A stretch of DNA of 64,000 nt from Prevotellamassilia timonensis (GCF_900106785.1 NZ_LT629845.1:247025-311024); one strand, 5' to 3'; counted from the first letter of the stretch, positions 1 to 8,756 are shown. Notes: generated from the sequence alone by a model not told the origin. Numbers and translations: made by a program.

Positions 1-210
1 GAGCACCGCTTGATAGCGGCATGGGGCGAGGTGGCCGGAGTTGCGGCAGAACGGTTGACGGAGAGCTTGAGGGTGTACAACCAAACGTTGTATGTTAAAC
101 TGCGTTCGGCTATGTTGCGCAACGAGTTGTCGATGAAGCGCAGCGACCTTGTCAAGAAACTCAATGCCAAAGTCGGCGTTAATGTGATTGTTGACATCGC
201 ATTTTCGTGA
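1..210 (+). CDS. DUF721/DciA-like protein, C-terminal part
   Basis: The frame is open from the first base of the window to a TGA at 208-210, so this is the last 69 codons of a gene that starts upstream. The visible part (IAAWGEVAGVAAERLTES, then LYVKLRSAMLRNEL) fits the end of DUF721 proteins, which include DciA, a loader of the replicative helicase in many bacteria. The short basic family often lies near recF in Bacteroidetes, and recF is 1.1 kb away here. Function is inferred from the family only. The N-terminus cannot be seen. Confidence 0.7.
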   Translation, partial: EHRLIAAWGEVAGVAAERLTESLRVYNQTLYVKLRSAMLRNELSMKRSDLVKKLNAKVGVNVIVDIAFS

Positions 211-257
211 GGAATGTATGACGGACTTGAAGATAAGCCAAGTAATACCAATAGTTG

Positions 258-309
258 CTGTCCGGTAACCCCAAATTGCAGATATATGCGTTTTGGGGCT
301 ACCGGACAG
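258..309. repeat. Intergenic palindrome, TGTCCGGTA family
   Basis: The arms CTGTCCGGTAaCCCCAAAa and ttTTGGGGctACCGGACAG form a hairpin of about 17 bp just after the DUF721 gene. The same TGTCCGGTA/TACCGGACA tips occur at 1211-1271 and 33536-33579. It probably works as a terminator but has no long T-run. Confidence 0.7.
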
Positions 310-557
310 TAATAGTTTGAATTAAGTAATGGTGAAAAAATAACTTGACCAATTTTGCGGAGTAAGGAGATGTTCCTTATGCCCTGTCTTTTTGCCGCTT
401 TTGCAATTTGTCATCGGTCACATAGCCCGCTATGCTCCCTCTTCCAAATTTCAAAAGCAACAAAAATACAGGTCAAAATTGCTCAACTTATTCTTTCACC
501 ATTACTAAATGGAGGTGTTTGTGAGAATGATTCATATAATGTTTGGTACCAATTCGG

Positions 558-588
558 TTGCCAAATAGAAAGGAAGTTCTTAACTTTG
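558..588 (+). promoter_or_regulatory. Promoter for the toxin-antitoxin pair
   Basis: TAACTTTG at 581-588 fits the Bacteroidetes -7 box, with a weak TTGC at 558-561, 19 nt upstream. It lies 26 nt before the antitoxin ATG. Confidence 0.55.
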
Positions 589-614
589 CGCCATAACCAA
601 TAAACCATATTGTT

Positions 615-869
615 ATGACGATAGTTAGTGCAAGAGATTTTAGAGCCAACCAAGGGAAATATTTCTCGATGGTAAATTCGGGCGAACATGTAATATTGAA
701 ATCACGTGAGGGGAACTTTCGCTTAGTTCCTGTGTCTTCTTCTGATTTTATTTCGGACGAAACACAGAAAATAACAGCTGATTTAAGGGGTGCTCTTCGT
801 GAACTTAAAGAGGTTATTGCCGGAAAGAAAAAGCTTAATACACTTGATAGCCTGATTGATGAATTATAG
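615..869 (+). CDS. Phd/YefM-like antitoxin
   Basis: An 84-residue protein. Its start, MTIVSARDFRANQGKYF, followed by a segment ending VILKSREGNFRLVPV, is the usual N-terminal DNA-binding and dimerisation fold of Phd/YefM antitoxins. The C-terminal part is charged and would wrap the toxin. It is the first gene of a two-gene unit and overlaps the toxin by 11 nt, the usual arrangement for translational coupling. By family analogy it neutralises the toxin and represses the shared promoter. The small size and the toxin next door make the call fairly safe. Confidence 0.82.
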   Translation: MTIVSARDFRANQGKYFSMVNSGEHVILKSREGNFRLVPVSSSDFISDETQKITADLRGALRELKEVIAGKKKLNTLDSLIDEL

Positions 870-1203
870 TATAACCACTTCAAGCTACTTTGATGTGGCT
901 GCAAAAAGGTTAGCCAAAAAGTATCCGAGTTTCAAGGAAAACTTGAAGACCTTTCGTAAAGAACTATTGGATAATCCGCTGCAAGGAGATGAATTGTCTC
1001 CAGGCATTCGTAAAATACGAATGGCTATCAAATCAAAAGGTAAGGGAAAATCGGGAGGGGCAAGGATTATCACCTATAATTTTATTGTCCATGAGGTTGA
1101 TGGTGTAATTGTCCTGCTTCTTATCTACGATAAGGCTGAAGCCTCTTCTGTAAAAAACGATGTTCTCAAACAAATTATCATGGAAGAGGGTTATCCTATT
1201 TAA
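859..1203 (+). CDS. RelE/ParE-superfamily toxin
   Basis: A 114-residue basic protein starting at the ATG at 859, inside the end of the antitoxin gene. A TTG three bases earlier is also possible. The segments FDVAAKRLAKKYPSF, GIRKIRMA, GGARIITYNFI and VIVLLLIYDKAE follow the RelE/HigB-like fold, in which conserved Arg and Lys residues contact mRNA on the ribosome (or act on gyrase in ParE members). Which target applies cannot be told from sequence. The gene pairs with the Phd-like antitoxin and ends 8 nt before a palindrome shared with convergent recF. Confidence 0.8.
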   Translation: MNYSITTSSYFDVAAKRLAKKYPSFKENLKTFRKELLDNPLQGDELSPGIRKIRMAIKSKGKGKSGGARIITYNFIVHEVDGVIVLLLIYDKAEASSVKNDVLKQIIMEEGYPI

Positions 1204-1210
1204 TATGAAT

Positions 1211-1271
1211 GCTGTCCGGTACAACTAATAGCAAAGGCATAAATATGTGCTTTGTGGTTGTACCGGACAGC
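1211..1271. repeat. Intergenic palindrome, TGTCCGGTA family (convergent gene ends)
   Basis: Perfect 15-bp arms, GCTGTCCGGTACAAC (1211-1225) and GTTGTACCGGACAGC (1257-1271), lie between the 3' ends of the toxin gene and recF. A bidirectional terminator is likely. Confidence 0.75.
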
Positions 1272-1294
1272 TGTATAATCTTATTCTCTTTTTA

Positions 1295-2398
1295 CTACAC
1301 CTGGCTTACTTCGCCATTTGTTACATTGAACAGTTTATAGTCGTGCTGTGTGGCGGCAAGTATGCGGTCGAGGTGTTCGCGGCGGGTGTCTGTAATGAAT
1401 ATCTGTCCAAAGTTTTGGTTACTGACATAAGAAATGATGCGTTCCACGCGGTTGGCATCGAGTTTGTCGAAAATGTCGTCAAGCAATAATAATGGAACAC
1501 GGTGCTCGCCTTTGTTCTTTAGGAAGATGAATTGTGCCAGTTTCATGGCAATGAAGAACGTCTTTTGTTGACCTTGTGATGCCTCACGCTTGACTCCGAA
1601 ACCGTTGAGTGTAAGTTCGAGTTCGTCCTTGTGCATGCCGTGCAGTGAATAGCCCACGATGCGTTCCTTGGCACGCCAGTCGTGCAACTGAGGACGTAGT
1701 TCGCCACGGTCGCCATGGCTGATGTATGTTATGCCGGCCTGTTCGTTAGTGTTGCCCGAAAGTTGCGTGTACAAGTCGGTGAAGATGGGCAGAAAATCTG
1801 TGATGAATTGTTTGCGCTGCTCATAGATAACTTGTCCGCTCATAGACATCATATCCTCCAGCACGTCCAAAACCGAGCTGTCGGGCTCAGCCTCTTGTTT
1901 GAGCAAGGCGTTGCGTTGTTTCAGCGCCTTGTCATAACGAATGAGGGCGTCGAGGTAGGGGGCACTGTACTGCATGATGACCATGTCCATAAAGCGCCGC
2001 CGCTCTTCGCTGCCGCCTAAAATCAATGCCGAATCGGCAGGGGCAATGATGACGAGCGGTATGTGGCCCACGTGCTCGGAGATGCGTTTGACGTCCTTGC
2101 CGTCAACCTTGAGCCTTTTGCGTGCCCCCCGCTTGAGTGAACAGCACACACGTTTGTGGCTATCGATATCGTCGGTGTAGTCGCCCTCTAATATGAAATA
2201 GTCTGTGTCGTGGTTGACATTGAGAGCGTCCTGTGCACTGGCAAAGCCTCGGCAAAACGACAGGTAGTATATGGCATCGAGCACGTTCGACTTGCCCATG
2301 CCGTTTGCGCCCACCAAACAGTTGATGTTGGGTGAAAACTCAAGGCTGGCTACGCCGATGTTGCGGTAGTTGGTTATGGTGAGATGGTTTAATATCAT
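1295..2398 (-). CDS. recF: DNA replication and repair protein RecF
   Basis: The 367-residue length is normal for RecF, an SMC-like ATPase that helps load RecA at gapped DNA with RecO and RecR. Visible marks are the N-terminal LTITNYRNI, the Walker A GANGMGKSN near residues 30-38, the signature region SQGQQKT, and the Walker B segment LLLLDDIFDKLD followed by the D-loop. The ATG at 2398 gives the standard N-terminus. The gene stands alone, divergent from the TPR gene and convergent with the toxin-antitoxin pair. A -7 box (TAACTTTG) with a TTTG 19 nt further upstream lies at 2523-2553 on the same strand. Confidence 0.97.
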   Translation of the reverse strand: MILNHLTITNYRNIGVASLEFSPNINCLVGANGMGKSNVLDAIYYLSFCRGFASAQDALNVNHDTDYFILEGDYTDDIDSHKRVCCSLKRGARKRLKVDGKDVKRISEHVGHIPLVIIAPADSALILGGSEERRRFMDMVIMQYSAPYLDALIRYDKALKQRNALLKQEAEPDSSVLDVLEDMMSMSGQVIYEQRKQFITDFLPIFTDLYTQLSGNTNEQAGITYISHGDRGELRPQLHDWRAKERIVGYSLHGMHKDELELTLNGFGVKREASQGQQKTFFIAMKLAQFIFLKNKGEHRVPLLLLDDIFDKLDANRVERIISYVSNQNFGQIFITDTRREHLDRILAATQHDYKLFNVTNGEVSQV

Positions 2399-2522
2399 GT
2401 GTATGCTAAATAATAGCGTTAAGACAACGCGCAGGCGGAATTAGTAAAGAGCTTGTTAACCTGCTAACCCTTTAACCCTTAACCCCATTAACAAGGAATT
2501 TCGCCGACGGCTTAAGACAATG

Positions 2523-2553
2523 CAAAGTTACACCTTGATGAGTCAAAAACAAA
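2523..2553 (-). promoter_or_regulatory. recF promoter
   Basis: Read on the minus strand: TTTG (2550-2553), 19 nt, then TAACTTTG (2523-2530). The spacing matches the Bacteroidetes consensus. Confidence 0.65.
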
Positions 2554-2645
2554 GTAAACGGCAGCTTAAAGCGCGCTGTGTGCTGTCAAAATAATCCTTT
2601 TTATCAATGTACGTGCTTGCGTGAGGTAAAAAAAGTAGTGGTTTA

Positions 2646-2677
2646 TTTCAGTACATGGGTGGAAAGTTGTAAATTTG
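2646..2677 (+). promoter_or_regulatory. Promoter of the TPR gene
   Basis: TAAATTTG at 2670-2677, with a weak TTTC at 2646-2649, 20 nt upstream. It is 77 nt before the ATG. Confidence 0.5.
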
Positions 2678-2754
2678 CGCTGCATTTGTCAACCCGTTGA
2701 TGCTTAAAGGGTTATGAGTGCCAAAGCAATCTGTAAATAAAGAAAAAACATATT

Positions 2755-3462
2755 ATGAGCAATCAGAAGAACAACCAAACACTCGATGTGAACGAATCTT
2801 TGGCCAAGACCGAAGCATTTTTCATCAAGTACAAAAAGCAAGTAATCACGGCCGTTGTAGTGGTCTTAGTCATTGCAGGTGGTATTCCTGCCTACATCTT
2901 TGGCTATTCAAAGCCTCGTGAGGAAAAAGCACAGGAGTGCCTTGGTATCGTAATGCAAAAATATCTGATGAGTCAGGACTACGAGCACGCTTTGAAAGGC
3001 GAAGGCAAGACGCTCGGTTTGACTAAAATCGCTGACAAGTACAGCTCAACCAATGCAGGCAACATTGCCAAGTATGAGGCTGGTATCTGCAACCTTCAGT
3101 TGGGCAAGACCAAGGAGGCTATCAAATATTTGGAAGCCTTTGACGTAAAGGGTGACAAGACCGTATCGGCACAAGCTCTTTATGCCCTCGCTAATGCTTA
3201 TGCAACTGATAAGCAACTTGACAAGGCTGTTGAGACCTTTAAGAAGGCAGCTGATGCTACAGATGTACCTGCGCTCAGCTCACAGGCCTTGTTTGATGCG
3301 GCACTTGTTCTTGAAAGCCAGAACAAGAAGGACGATGCTTTGAAATTGTATCAAGACATAAAGAGCAAGTATCCTTCAGCACCGATTTGCAGCCGTCAAC
3401 AACAAAATGGTGTGGTGCTTGATGCTGTAATTGATAAGTACATTGAAAGACTTTCAAAGTAA
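2755..3462 (+). CDS. Membrane-anchored tetratricopeptide repeat protein
   Basis: A 235-residue protein with a short cytosolic N-terminus, one membrane segment at about residues 28-50 (VITAVVVVLVIAGGIPAYIF), and a helical periplasmic part with TPR-like units, such as AGNIAKYEAGICNLQLGKTK and AQALYALANAYATDKQLDKA. The layout is like YfgM-type ancillary proteins, which sit near the secretion machinery, but that role is only inferred. It is followed by a strong terminator and then ribH. The ATG at 2755 fits a normal membrane-anchor start. Another frame beginning at 2718 is a shadow. Confidence 0.8.
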   Translation: MSNQKNNQTLDVNESLAKTEAFFIKYKKQVITAVVVVLVIAGGIPAYIFGYSKPREEKAQECLGIVMQKYLMSQDYEHALKGEGKTLGLTKIADKYSSTNAGNIAKYEAGICNLQLGKTKEAIKYLEAFDVKGDKTVSAQALYALANAYATDKQLDKAVETFKKAADATDVPALSSQALFDAALVLESQNKKDDALKLYQDIKSKYPSAPICSRQQQNGVVLDAVIDKYIERLSK

Positions 3463-3507
3463 CCTTGTATTCGGTAACTGATACAATTTGTAATTTACAA
3501 TAATGCG

Positions 3508-3581
3508 GTGGCTGCGCCTTGCAAGTGAGTAGGTCTTAATAAACTGATAAGAACTTTGCAAGCCGCAGCCACTCTTTTTTT
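3508..3581 (+). terminator. Rho-independent terminator after the TPR gene
   Basis: The arms GTGGCTGCGcCTTGCAA and TTGCAAGccGCAGCCAC are followed by TCTTTTTTT. Confidence 0.85.
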
Positions 3582-3607
3582 GCACACATATAACACATAT
3601 ATATAAA

Positions 3608-4102
3608 ATGTCATCTTCTAATTATTCATATACAGCAGACCAAACCATACCAGTGCCCGATGCCAGCGAAATGCGTTTTGGCATAATCACCACAGAGTGG
3701 AATAATCACATAACCGACAAATTGCTTGATGGGGCGGTTAGTGAACTCAAAAAGAATGGTGTGGCCGAAGGCAATATAAAGGTAGAACGTGTGCCGGGCA
3801 GTTTTGAACTGATATATGCTGCATCACAACTGGCAAAGTTCGGTCATGTGAATGGTATCATAATCCTTGGTTGCGTAATACGTGGCGATACACCGCACTT
3901 TGATTATATTTGCCAAGGTGTGACGCAAGGCGTGGCAGAATTGAACACCAAAGGCGATATTCCGGTGATTTTCGGATTGCTCACAGTTAACAATCATGAG
4001 CAAGCTGAGGAGCGTTCGGGGGGCAGATTAGGCAATAAAGGCGAAGAATTTGCACTAACTGCAATAAAAATGGTCGATTATGCTTGGAAGTTACAAAAAT
4101 AG
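3608..4102 (+). CDS. ribH: 6,7-dimethyl-8-ribityllumazine synthase
   Basis: At 164 residues this is the usual length for lumazine synthase, which makes the direct precursor of riboflavin from a ribityl-aminouracil and a butanone phosphate. Family marks are FGIITTEWN near the N-terminus, [12 protein letters not shown], the loop [15 protein letters not shown] with its conserved active-site His, and [21 protein letters not shown]. It stands alone between the TPR gene and tRNA-Tyr. No FMN riboswitch was recognised in the short upstream gap. The other riboflavin genes are outside the window. Confidence 0.97.
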   Translation: MSSSNYSYTADQTIPVPDASEMRFGIITTEWNNHITDKLLDGAVSELKKNGVAEGNIKVERVPGSFELIYAASQLAKFGHVNGIIILGCVIRGDTPHFDYICQGVTQGVAELNTKGDIPVIFGLLTVNNHEQAEERSGGRLGNKGEEFALTAIKMVDYAWKLQK

Positions 4103-4114
4103 TTCGTATCTTTG
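4084..4114 (+). promoter_or_regulatory. Promoter of tRNA-Tyr
   Basis: TTGG (4084-4087), 19 nt, TATCTTTG (4107-4114). It lies over the end of ribH and 20 nt before the tRNA. Confidence 0.6.
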
Positions 4115-4133
4115 CATCGCAATTAAGAAATAA

Positions 4134-4216
4134 GGGCAAATACCAGAGTGGCCAAATGGGGCAGACTGTAAATCTGCTGGCTTACGCCTTCGGTGGTTCG
4201 AATCCATCTTTGCCCA
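4134..4216 (+). tRNA. tRNA-Tyr (GTA)
   Basis: An 83-nt class II tRNA. The acceptor arms are GGGCAAA and TTTGCCC with discriminator A. The anticodon GTA (4168-4170) sits in the stem GCAGA/TCTGC. There is a long variable arm after it and a T-arm GGTTCGAATCC. CCA is not fully encoded (CGCA follows). Confidence 0.96.
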
Positions 4217-4218
4217 CG

Positions 4219-4262
4219 CAACGGCGCAGCTTTCACATCGAAAGTTGCGCCGTTGAGTTTTA
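4219..4262 (+). terminator. Terminator after tRNA-Tyr
   Basis: The hairpin CAACGGCGCAgCTTTC / GAAAGtTGCGCCGTTG (4219-4255) is followed by AGTTTTAAT. Confidence 0.75.
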
Positions 4263-4366
4263 ATAAGTAAGGTGTAGCAGATAGGCGAGATGTTGCAGGG
4301 TGGGAGAGGGTAAATCAACTCCCGATATTTGCAATAAACATGGAAATATGCCGTTATCATATTTAT

Positions 4367-6784
4367 ATGGCTTCAAACAAACAATACAACAAGATATTAA
4401 ATAGCGTATGGCTGCTGTTGCTGTTTGCAATGGCGGCCACTAACGTATATGCCCAAAGGCGCACACGCGTGTTCGGTGTAATAAAAGATGACCAAGGGGC
4501 ACCAATCGAATTGGCTTCGGTAAGGGCTGTGGGACAGAATGCGCTGACATTTACCAATTTGAAGGGCGAGTACAACTTGTGGTGTGCGTCAGAAGACAGT
4601 GTGCGCATAGTTTATTCAATGATAGGCTATGAAACACGCAAACGTTTGTTGCGTTCGCCGGGCGACTCTGTGCGTCTTGATGTCATGTTGCCACCTTTCG
4701 ACTCGAACAACACACTTGGCACAGCTGTGGTGACGGGACAGGGAAGACAAACAACAACTACGCAGCGTATTACACAGCCTGATGCCAAACTTACTCCGTC
4801 AACCACAGGCAACGGGGTGGAGGAGATTATTGCCACGCAGGCCGGTGTGAGCACACACAACGAATTGTCGTCGCAGTATAATGTGCGTGGTGGTTCGTTT
4901 GACGAAAACTGCGTTTACCTTAATGGTATCGAGGTGTACCGTCCCATGTTGGTGCGTTCGGGGCAGCAGGAGGGGCTTTCTATCATCAACTCAGATATGG
5001 TGGAGAGTATCGGTTTTTCGTCGGGCGGCTTTGAGGCACGTTATGGTGACAAAATGTCGTCAGTGCTCGATATTACGTACAAGCACCCGGAGAATTTTGA
5101 GGCTACGGCACAGGCGTCAATGCTTGGTGCTGGCGCGTATGTGGGTTGGGGTAATAAAAAGGTGAGCTTGATGTCGTCGGTGCGTTACAAAACCACGCGA
5201 TATCTGTTGGGGTCGACAGACACCAATGGCGAGTACCGCCCGAACTTTCTCGACTATCAGGCATTCTTTTCGTGGCGTCCCAATCGTCGGTGGTCATTTG
5301 ATGTGTTGGGTAATATATCAGACAACCATTACAACTTTGTGCCGCACAACCGCGAAACGAAGTTTGGTACAATCAGCGAGGCTAAAACCTTTCTTGTGTA
5401 TTTCGACGGTCAGGAAAAGGACTTTTTCAAAACCATGTTTGGAGCAGCAACTCTCACGCGTCATTTTAATCCAGATACCTATTTGGCCTTGCAGTTCTCA
5501 ACTTATGCCACACAAGAGCATGAAACTTACGACATACAGGGGCAATATTGGCTGAATGAGGCCACGACTGCCGAGCAGTTGGGTGTCGGCACCTATTTGG
5601 AACACGCACGTAACCGCTTGAGGGCGCGTGTGATGAACACGGGTCTGCGTTTCCGTACCAAGTTGACCGGTCATACGCTGCAAGCAGGCTTTAACTGGAC
5701 ACGCGAGACTATTCATGACAATTCGCGTGAGTGGGAAATGCGCGATTCGATGGGCTATTCATTGCCATATAACCCCACAGCATTGAACCTCATTTACAGT
5801 TTGCGATCGAAGTCAGACATTACAACTTCGCGTATATCGCTTTTCGCACAGGACACTTGGCGCATACGTGCAAAGATTGGCTTGTTCAACCTTACGTATG
5901 GTGTACGTTTGAGTCATTGGGACTGGAATAAAGAAACGATAGTGTCGCCGCGTGTGTCGATGGGACTGTTGCCATCATTCTCCGACCATTGGACCTTCCG
6001 TTTTGCCACGGGCTTTTATTACCAGGCACCTTTTTACAAGGAGTTGAAGGATACGACGTTGACAAATGGCATTGCTACGGTTCAGCTCAATCGTGACATC
6101 AAATCGCAGCGTTCTATACATTTTGTGTTCGGTGCCGACTATTTGTTCAAGGTCGCCGGACGTCCGTTCAAGTTTACGGCTGAGGCTTATTACAAAGCCC
6201 TTTCGCACTTGATACCATACACGGTAGATAATGTGCGTGTGGTATATTATGGCCGTAATGAGTCGAGTGGTTATGCAGCAGGTGTTGACTTTAAGTTGTA
6301 TGGCGAGTTTGTGCCCGGTACAGATTCGTGGCTTACTTTCTCGCTGATGCGTACCAAAGAAAAAATAGACGGCCTGTCTATTCCGCGTCCCACAGACCAA
6401 AGGTATAACGTGTCGTTGTTCTTTACCGATTATTTTCCGGGAACTACACGTTGGCGTTTCACGCTTAAAGCTGCTTTTGCCGATGGTTTGCCGTTTGGGC
6501 CTCCACGCAGTGACAAGTCGAAGCAAACGCTTCGTGCTCCTGCCTACAAACGTGTGGATATTGGCATGAGCTATCGTTTGTTGAACAATAGTGACCGTCA
6601 CATACAGCGTGGCATGGGACGTCTGTTCAAAAACATCTGGCTCGGGTTGGATTGCTTCAACCTTTTGGGCATAGATAACGTCAATTCATACTATTGGGTG
6701 ACAGATATTACTAACACCCAATATGCTGTGCCGAACTACTTGACTGGTCGCCAGATTAACGCGCGCTTGTCGTTCGACTTCTGA
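4367..6784 (+). CDS. TonB-dependent outer membrane receptor with carboxypeptidase-like N-terminal domain
   Basis: About 805 residues. The ATG at 4367 is preferred because it directly opens a signal peptide (hydrophobic VWLLLLFAMAATNVYA, cleaved before QRR). An in-frame ATG at 4340 is possible. After the signal come a carboxypeptidase-regulatory-like domain (GVIKDDQGAPIELASVRA, TFTNLKGEYNL), a plug domain (VRGGSFDENCVYLNGIEVY; SGGFEARYGDKMSSVLDI) and a C-terminal beta-barrel ending in the aromatic strand ARLSFDF. The protein imports an unknown ligand using TonB energy. No SusD partner lies next to it, so it is not a typical glycan-utilisation SusC. The substrate is unknown. Confidence 0.88.
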   Translation: MASNKQYNKILNSVWLLLLFAMAATNVYAQRRTRVFGVIKDDQGAPIELASVRAVGQNALTFTNLKGEYNLWCASEDSVRIVYSMIGYETRKRLLRSPGDSVRLDVMLPPFDSNNTLGTAVVTGQGRQTTTTQRITQPDAKLTPSTTGNGVEEIIATQAGVSTHNELSSQYNVRGGSFDENCVYLNGIEVYRPMLVRSGQQEGLSIINSDMVESIGFSSGGFEARYGDKMSSVLDITYKHPENFEATAQASMLGAGAYVGWGNKKVSLMSSVRYKTTRYLLGSTDTNGEYRPNFLDYQAFFSWRPNRRWSFDVLGNISDNHYNFVPHNRETKFGTISEAKTFLVYFDGQEKDFFKTMFGAATLTRHFNPDTYLALQFSTYATQEHETYDIQGQYWLNEATTAEQLGVGTYLEHARNRLRARVMNTGLRFRTKLTGHTLQAGFNWTRETIHDNSREWEMRDSMGYSLPYNPTALNLIYSLRSKSDITTSRISLFAQDTWRIRAKIGLFNLTYGVRLSHWDWNKETIVSPRVSMGLLPSFSDHWTFRFATGFYYQAPFYKELKDTTLTNGIATVQLNRDIKSQRSIHFVFGADYLFKVAGRPFKFTAEAYYKALSHLIPYTVDNVRVVYYGRNESSGYAAGVDFKLYGEFVPGTDSWLTFSLMRTKEKIDGLSIPRPTDQRYNVSLFFTDYFPGTTRWRFTLKAAFADGLPFGPPRSDKSKQTLRAPAYKRVDIGMSYRLLNNSDRHIQRGMGRLFKNIWLGLDCFNLLGIDNVNSYYWVTDITNTQYAVPNYLTGRQINARLSFDF

Positions 6785-6919
6785 TATGAGACTGCCAAAA
6801 TACAACGCGAACGTTGGGGCTTATGAAAGAAATGCTAACAAATTGGACCGCTTAAAATCAAAATTGCGCTCCTAATGTAGCAAAAAGTAAGTAATAACGT
6901 AAATTTGTTTAGTGTTTAC

Positions 6920-6950
6920 TTGGCTATGTAAAAATAAGGGGCTACTTTTG
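6920..6950 (+). promoter_or_regulatory. Orphan promoter in the TonB/degP gap
   Basis: TTGG-like box at 6920-6923, 19 nt, then TACTTTTG (6943-6950), a good Bacteroidetes -7 box. No open frame follows. Confidence 0.6.
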
Positions 6951-6955
6951 CACCG

Positions 6956-7046
6956 TTATCCTAAATACAATCTTTTTACCTTAAAGAACTAATACCTATC
7001 AAAAACATTCAAAAGCGACTCGTTGCGAAACGAGTCGCTTTGTTCG
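6956..7046 (+). ncRNA. Candidate small RNA (unnamed)
   Basis: Inferred transcript of about 90 nt from the promoter at 6920-6950 to the hairpin AAAGCGACTCGTT / AACGAGTCGCTTT (7012-7041), which is followed by GTTCG. It has no start-codon frame of any length. No known RNA family was recognised, and the 5' end is an estimate. Confidence 0.35.
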
Positions 7047-7190
7047 TAATAGGGGGGTAAGAGCTAAACGAGGCAACTTTTTAACCGATATAAACCGATT
7101 GTCAGGCTTGTCGAGATGCAATCATTTGCCGTACACCGTCAACAAAATCTGACAGCACGTTGATAATACACGACAAACAACAATAAAAAA

Positions 7191-7231
7191 CGCTCCGCAT
7201 GTGGCATCTATCTTGATGCACGTGCGGAGCG
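7191..7231 (-). terminator. Terminator of the HtrA/DegP gene
   Basis: On the minus strand the stem CGCTCCGCA/TGCGGAGCG is followed by TTTTTTATTG. Confidence 0.85.
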
Positions 7232-7289
7232 GTTGTGATTAGTACAGCCAAGCTCGGACGCTTGCAGTTATTTCAACCTTAATATGATG

Positions 7290-8756
7290 TTATTTCTTCG
7301 TGTTGCTCTTGTCCTTGTGGACGGCCTTGGTGTCAGCCAATTCAACAGCAAATGAACGATTGAGTCCAGTCTGAGTTTTGGCACGAATCCAAAGCACGCG
7401 GTCGCTGCTCATGTTTGCTTGTTTGGTTACCTCGTCAAAGTCGTCGGTAGTACGCATCTCACGATCATTAACCTTTGTGATTATCAAGCCTTTTGTTAAT
7501 CCGGCCTCTTTCATCTTGCCTTCGCGAATAGCTGTGATCATCAAACCATAAGGCATGTTGAGTTCGCTCTTTTCACTGTCGGTAAGCGGACGCAAGCCCA
7601 CCCCCATTGCCGTAATGTCAAGTGACTGAACTGCTACGGTAGTGCCTTGAACGTTGCGCAGCGTCAAGGTAGCAGAATGTTGTTTCTTGTCGCGCAGATA
7701 AGTAACTGTCACTTTGTCGCCAGGACGGTGATTGGTAAGCAACTCTTGCAGCTCGCCAAATTTCTCAATCTTCTTGCCGTCAACAGCTGTAATCACATCG
7801 CCTTCTTTCAGACCACCCTCGGCAGCGGCACCATCAGCGCTAACTTCCTTCACATAGATGCCATTTACGGTGCCAAGGTCAGGGTTCTTGCCCTTGTCCT
7901 TTTGCATGTCGATGTAGTTGCTTACGTCCATGCCAGAAATGCCAAGCAAGGCGCGCTGCACTGTGCCGTATTTGCGCAAGTCGTCAACCACCTTGTTCAT
8001 GATAGAAGTAGGAATGGCAAAGCCGTAACCCGAGAACGAACCCGTTTGTGAGTAAAGCATGGCATTGATACCTACCAGCTCGCCCTTGGTGTTGACCAAG
8101 GCGCCGCCAGAGTTGCCAGGGTTGATGGCGGCATCAGTTTGAATGTAGCTGTCGATGCTGCCAGGTGTGGCATTCAGAGTGCGGGCTTTGGCGCTGACAA
8201 TGCCAGCCGTAACGGTAGATGTCAGGCTGAACGGGTTGCCAATGGCCAAAACCCATTCGCCCAATTTAAGATTGTCAGAGTTGCCCACCTTGATGGCTTG
8301 CAAGCCTTTGGCTTCAATCTTGATAAGTGCCAGGTCGGTTGATTTATCGGTACCGATGATGCGTGCTTTGAACTCGCGGTTATCGTTCAGCTTCACGGTC
8401 ATTTCTTCGGCATTCTCCACAACGTGGTTGTTTGTTACGATATAGCCGTCTTCAGTCAGAATGACACCGGAACCGGCTCCTACGCGTTTAGGAGTTTGTA
8501 TGCGTTGGCGTTGCTGTCCATTGCCGTTGCCAAAAAAGTCGCCGAATCCGAAGAAGTCTTCAAATGGGTCAGAATATTGAATAGTCTGTGTCTTGCCACC
8601 TGTTACGACCTTGATGTATACTACAGAGTTAACTGCGCTCTCGGCAGCAACTGTAAGGTCAGCGGGGTTTGACGGAACTGCATTAGCAGCCATAGCGGGT
8701 GATTGGAGGCCCAAAGTCAAGGCCAGAACCCATAACGGAAGATATTTACGTGTCAT
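7290..8756 (-). CDS. Periplasmic HtrA/DegP-type serine protease with two PDZ domains
   Basis: A 488-residue protein when started at the ATG at 8756, which opens a clear signal peptide (KYLPLWVLALTLGL...AMA). The longer frame to 8879 has no sensible N-terminus. The trypsin-like domain shows the catalytic triad: His in IVTNNHVVENA, Asp in STDLALIKIE, Ser in NPGNSGGALVN. Two PDZ domains follow (GIYVKEVSADGAAAEGGLKE; GLMITAIREGKMKEAGLT). A Gly/Gln-rich loop (FGFGDFFGNGNGQQ) precedes the protease core. It degrades or holds misfolded envelope proteins. It is transcribed alone and ends in a strong terminator. Confidence 0.93.
   Translation of the reverse strand: MTRKYLPLWVLALTLGLQSPAMAANAVPSNPADLTVAAESAVNSVVYIKVVTGGKTQTIQYSDPFEDFFGFGDFFGNGNGQQRQRIQTPKRVGAGSGVILTEDGYIVTNNHVVENAEEMTVKLNDNREFKARIIGTDKSTDLALIKIEAKGLQAIKVGNSDNLKLGEWVLAIGNPFSLTSTVTAGIVSAKARTLNATPGSIDSYIQTDAAINPGNSGGALVNTKGELVGINAMLYSQTGSFSGYGFAIPTSIMNKVVDDLRKYGTVQRALLGISGMDVSNYIDMQKDKGKNPDLGTVNGIYVKEVSADGAAAEGGLKEGDVITAVDGKKIEKFGELQELLTNHRPGDKVTVTYLRDKKQHSATLTLRNVQGTTVAVQSLDITAMGVGLRPLTDSEKSELNMPYGLMITAIREGKMKEAGLTKGLIITKVNDREMRTTDDFDEVTKQANMSSDRVLWIRAKTQTGLNRSFAVELADTKAVHKDKSNTKK

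Larger units (their letters stand above)
211..614. other. Intergenic stretch between the DUF721 gene and the toxin-antitoxin pair
   Basis: No supported gene. It holds the palindrome at 258-309 and the promoter at 558-588. The open frame at 355-603 has no family resemblance and runs through the promoter, so it is not called. Confidence 0.5.
2399..2754. other. Divergent intergenic region between recF and the TPR gene
   Basis: It holds the promoters for both genes. Near the recF start there is an imperfect inverted repeat, GGCGGAATT...TTGTTAA (2436-2458) against TTAACAAGGAATTTCGCC (2488-2505). A related segment, GCGGAATTAG with the same flank, recurs at 26802-26816. Confidence 0.5.
6785..7289. 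other. Intergenic region with a candidate small RNA
   Basis: Contains no supported gene. It has an orphan promoter (6920-6950), a hairpin (7012-7041) and the terminator of the protease gene (7191-7231). Confidence 0.6.
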
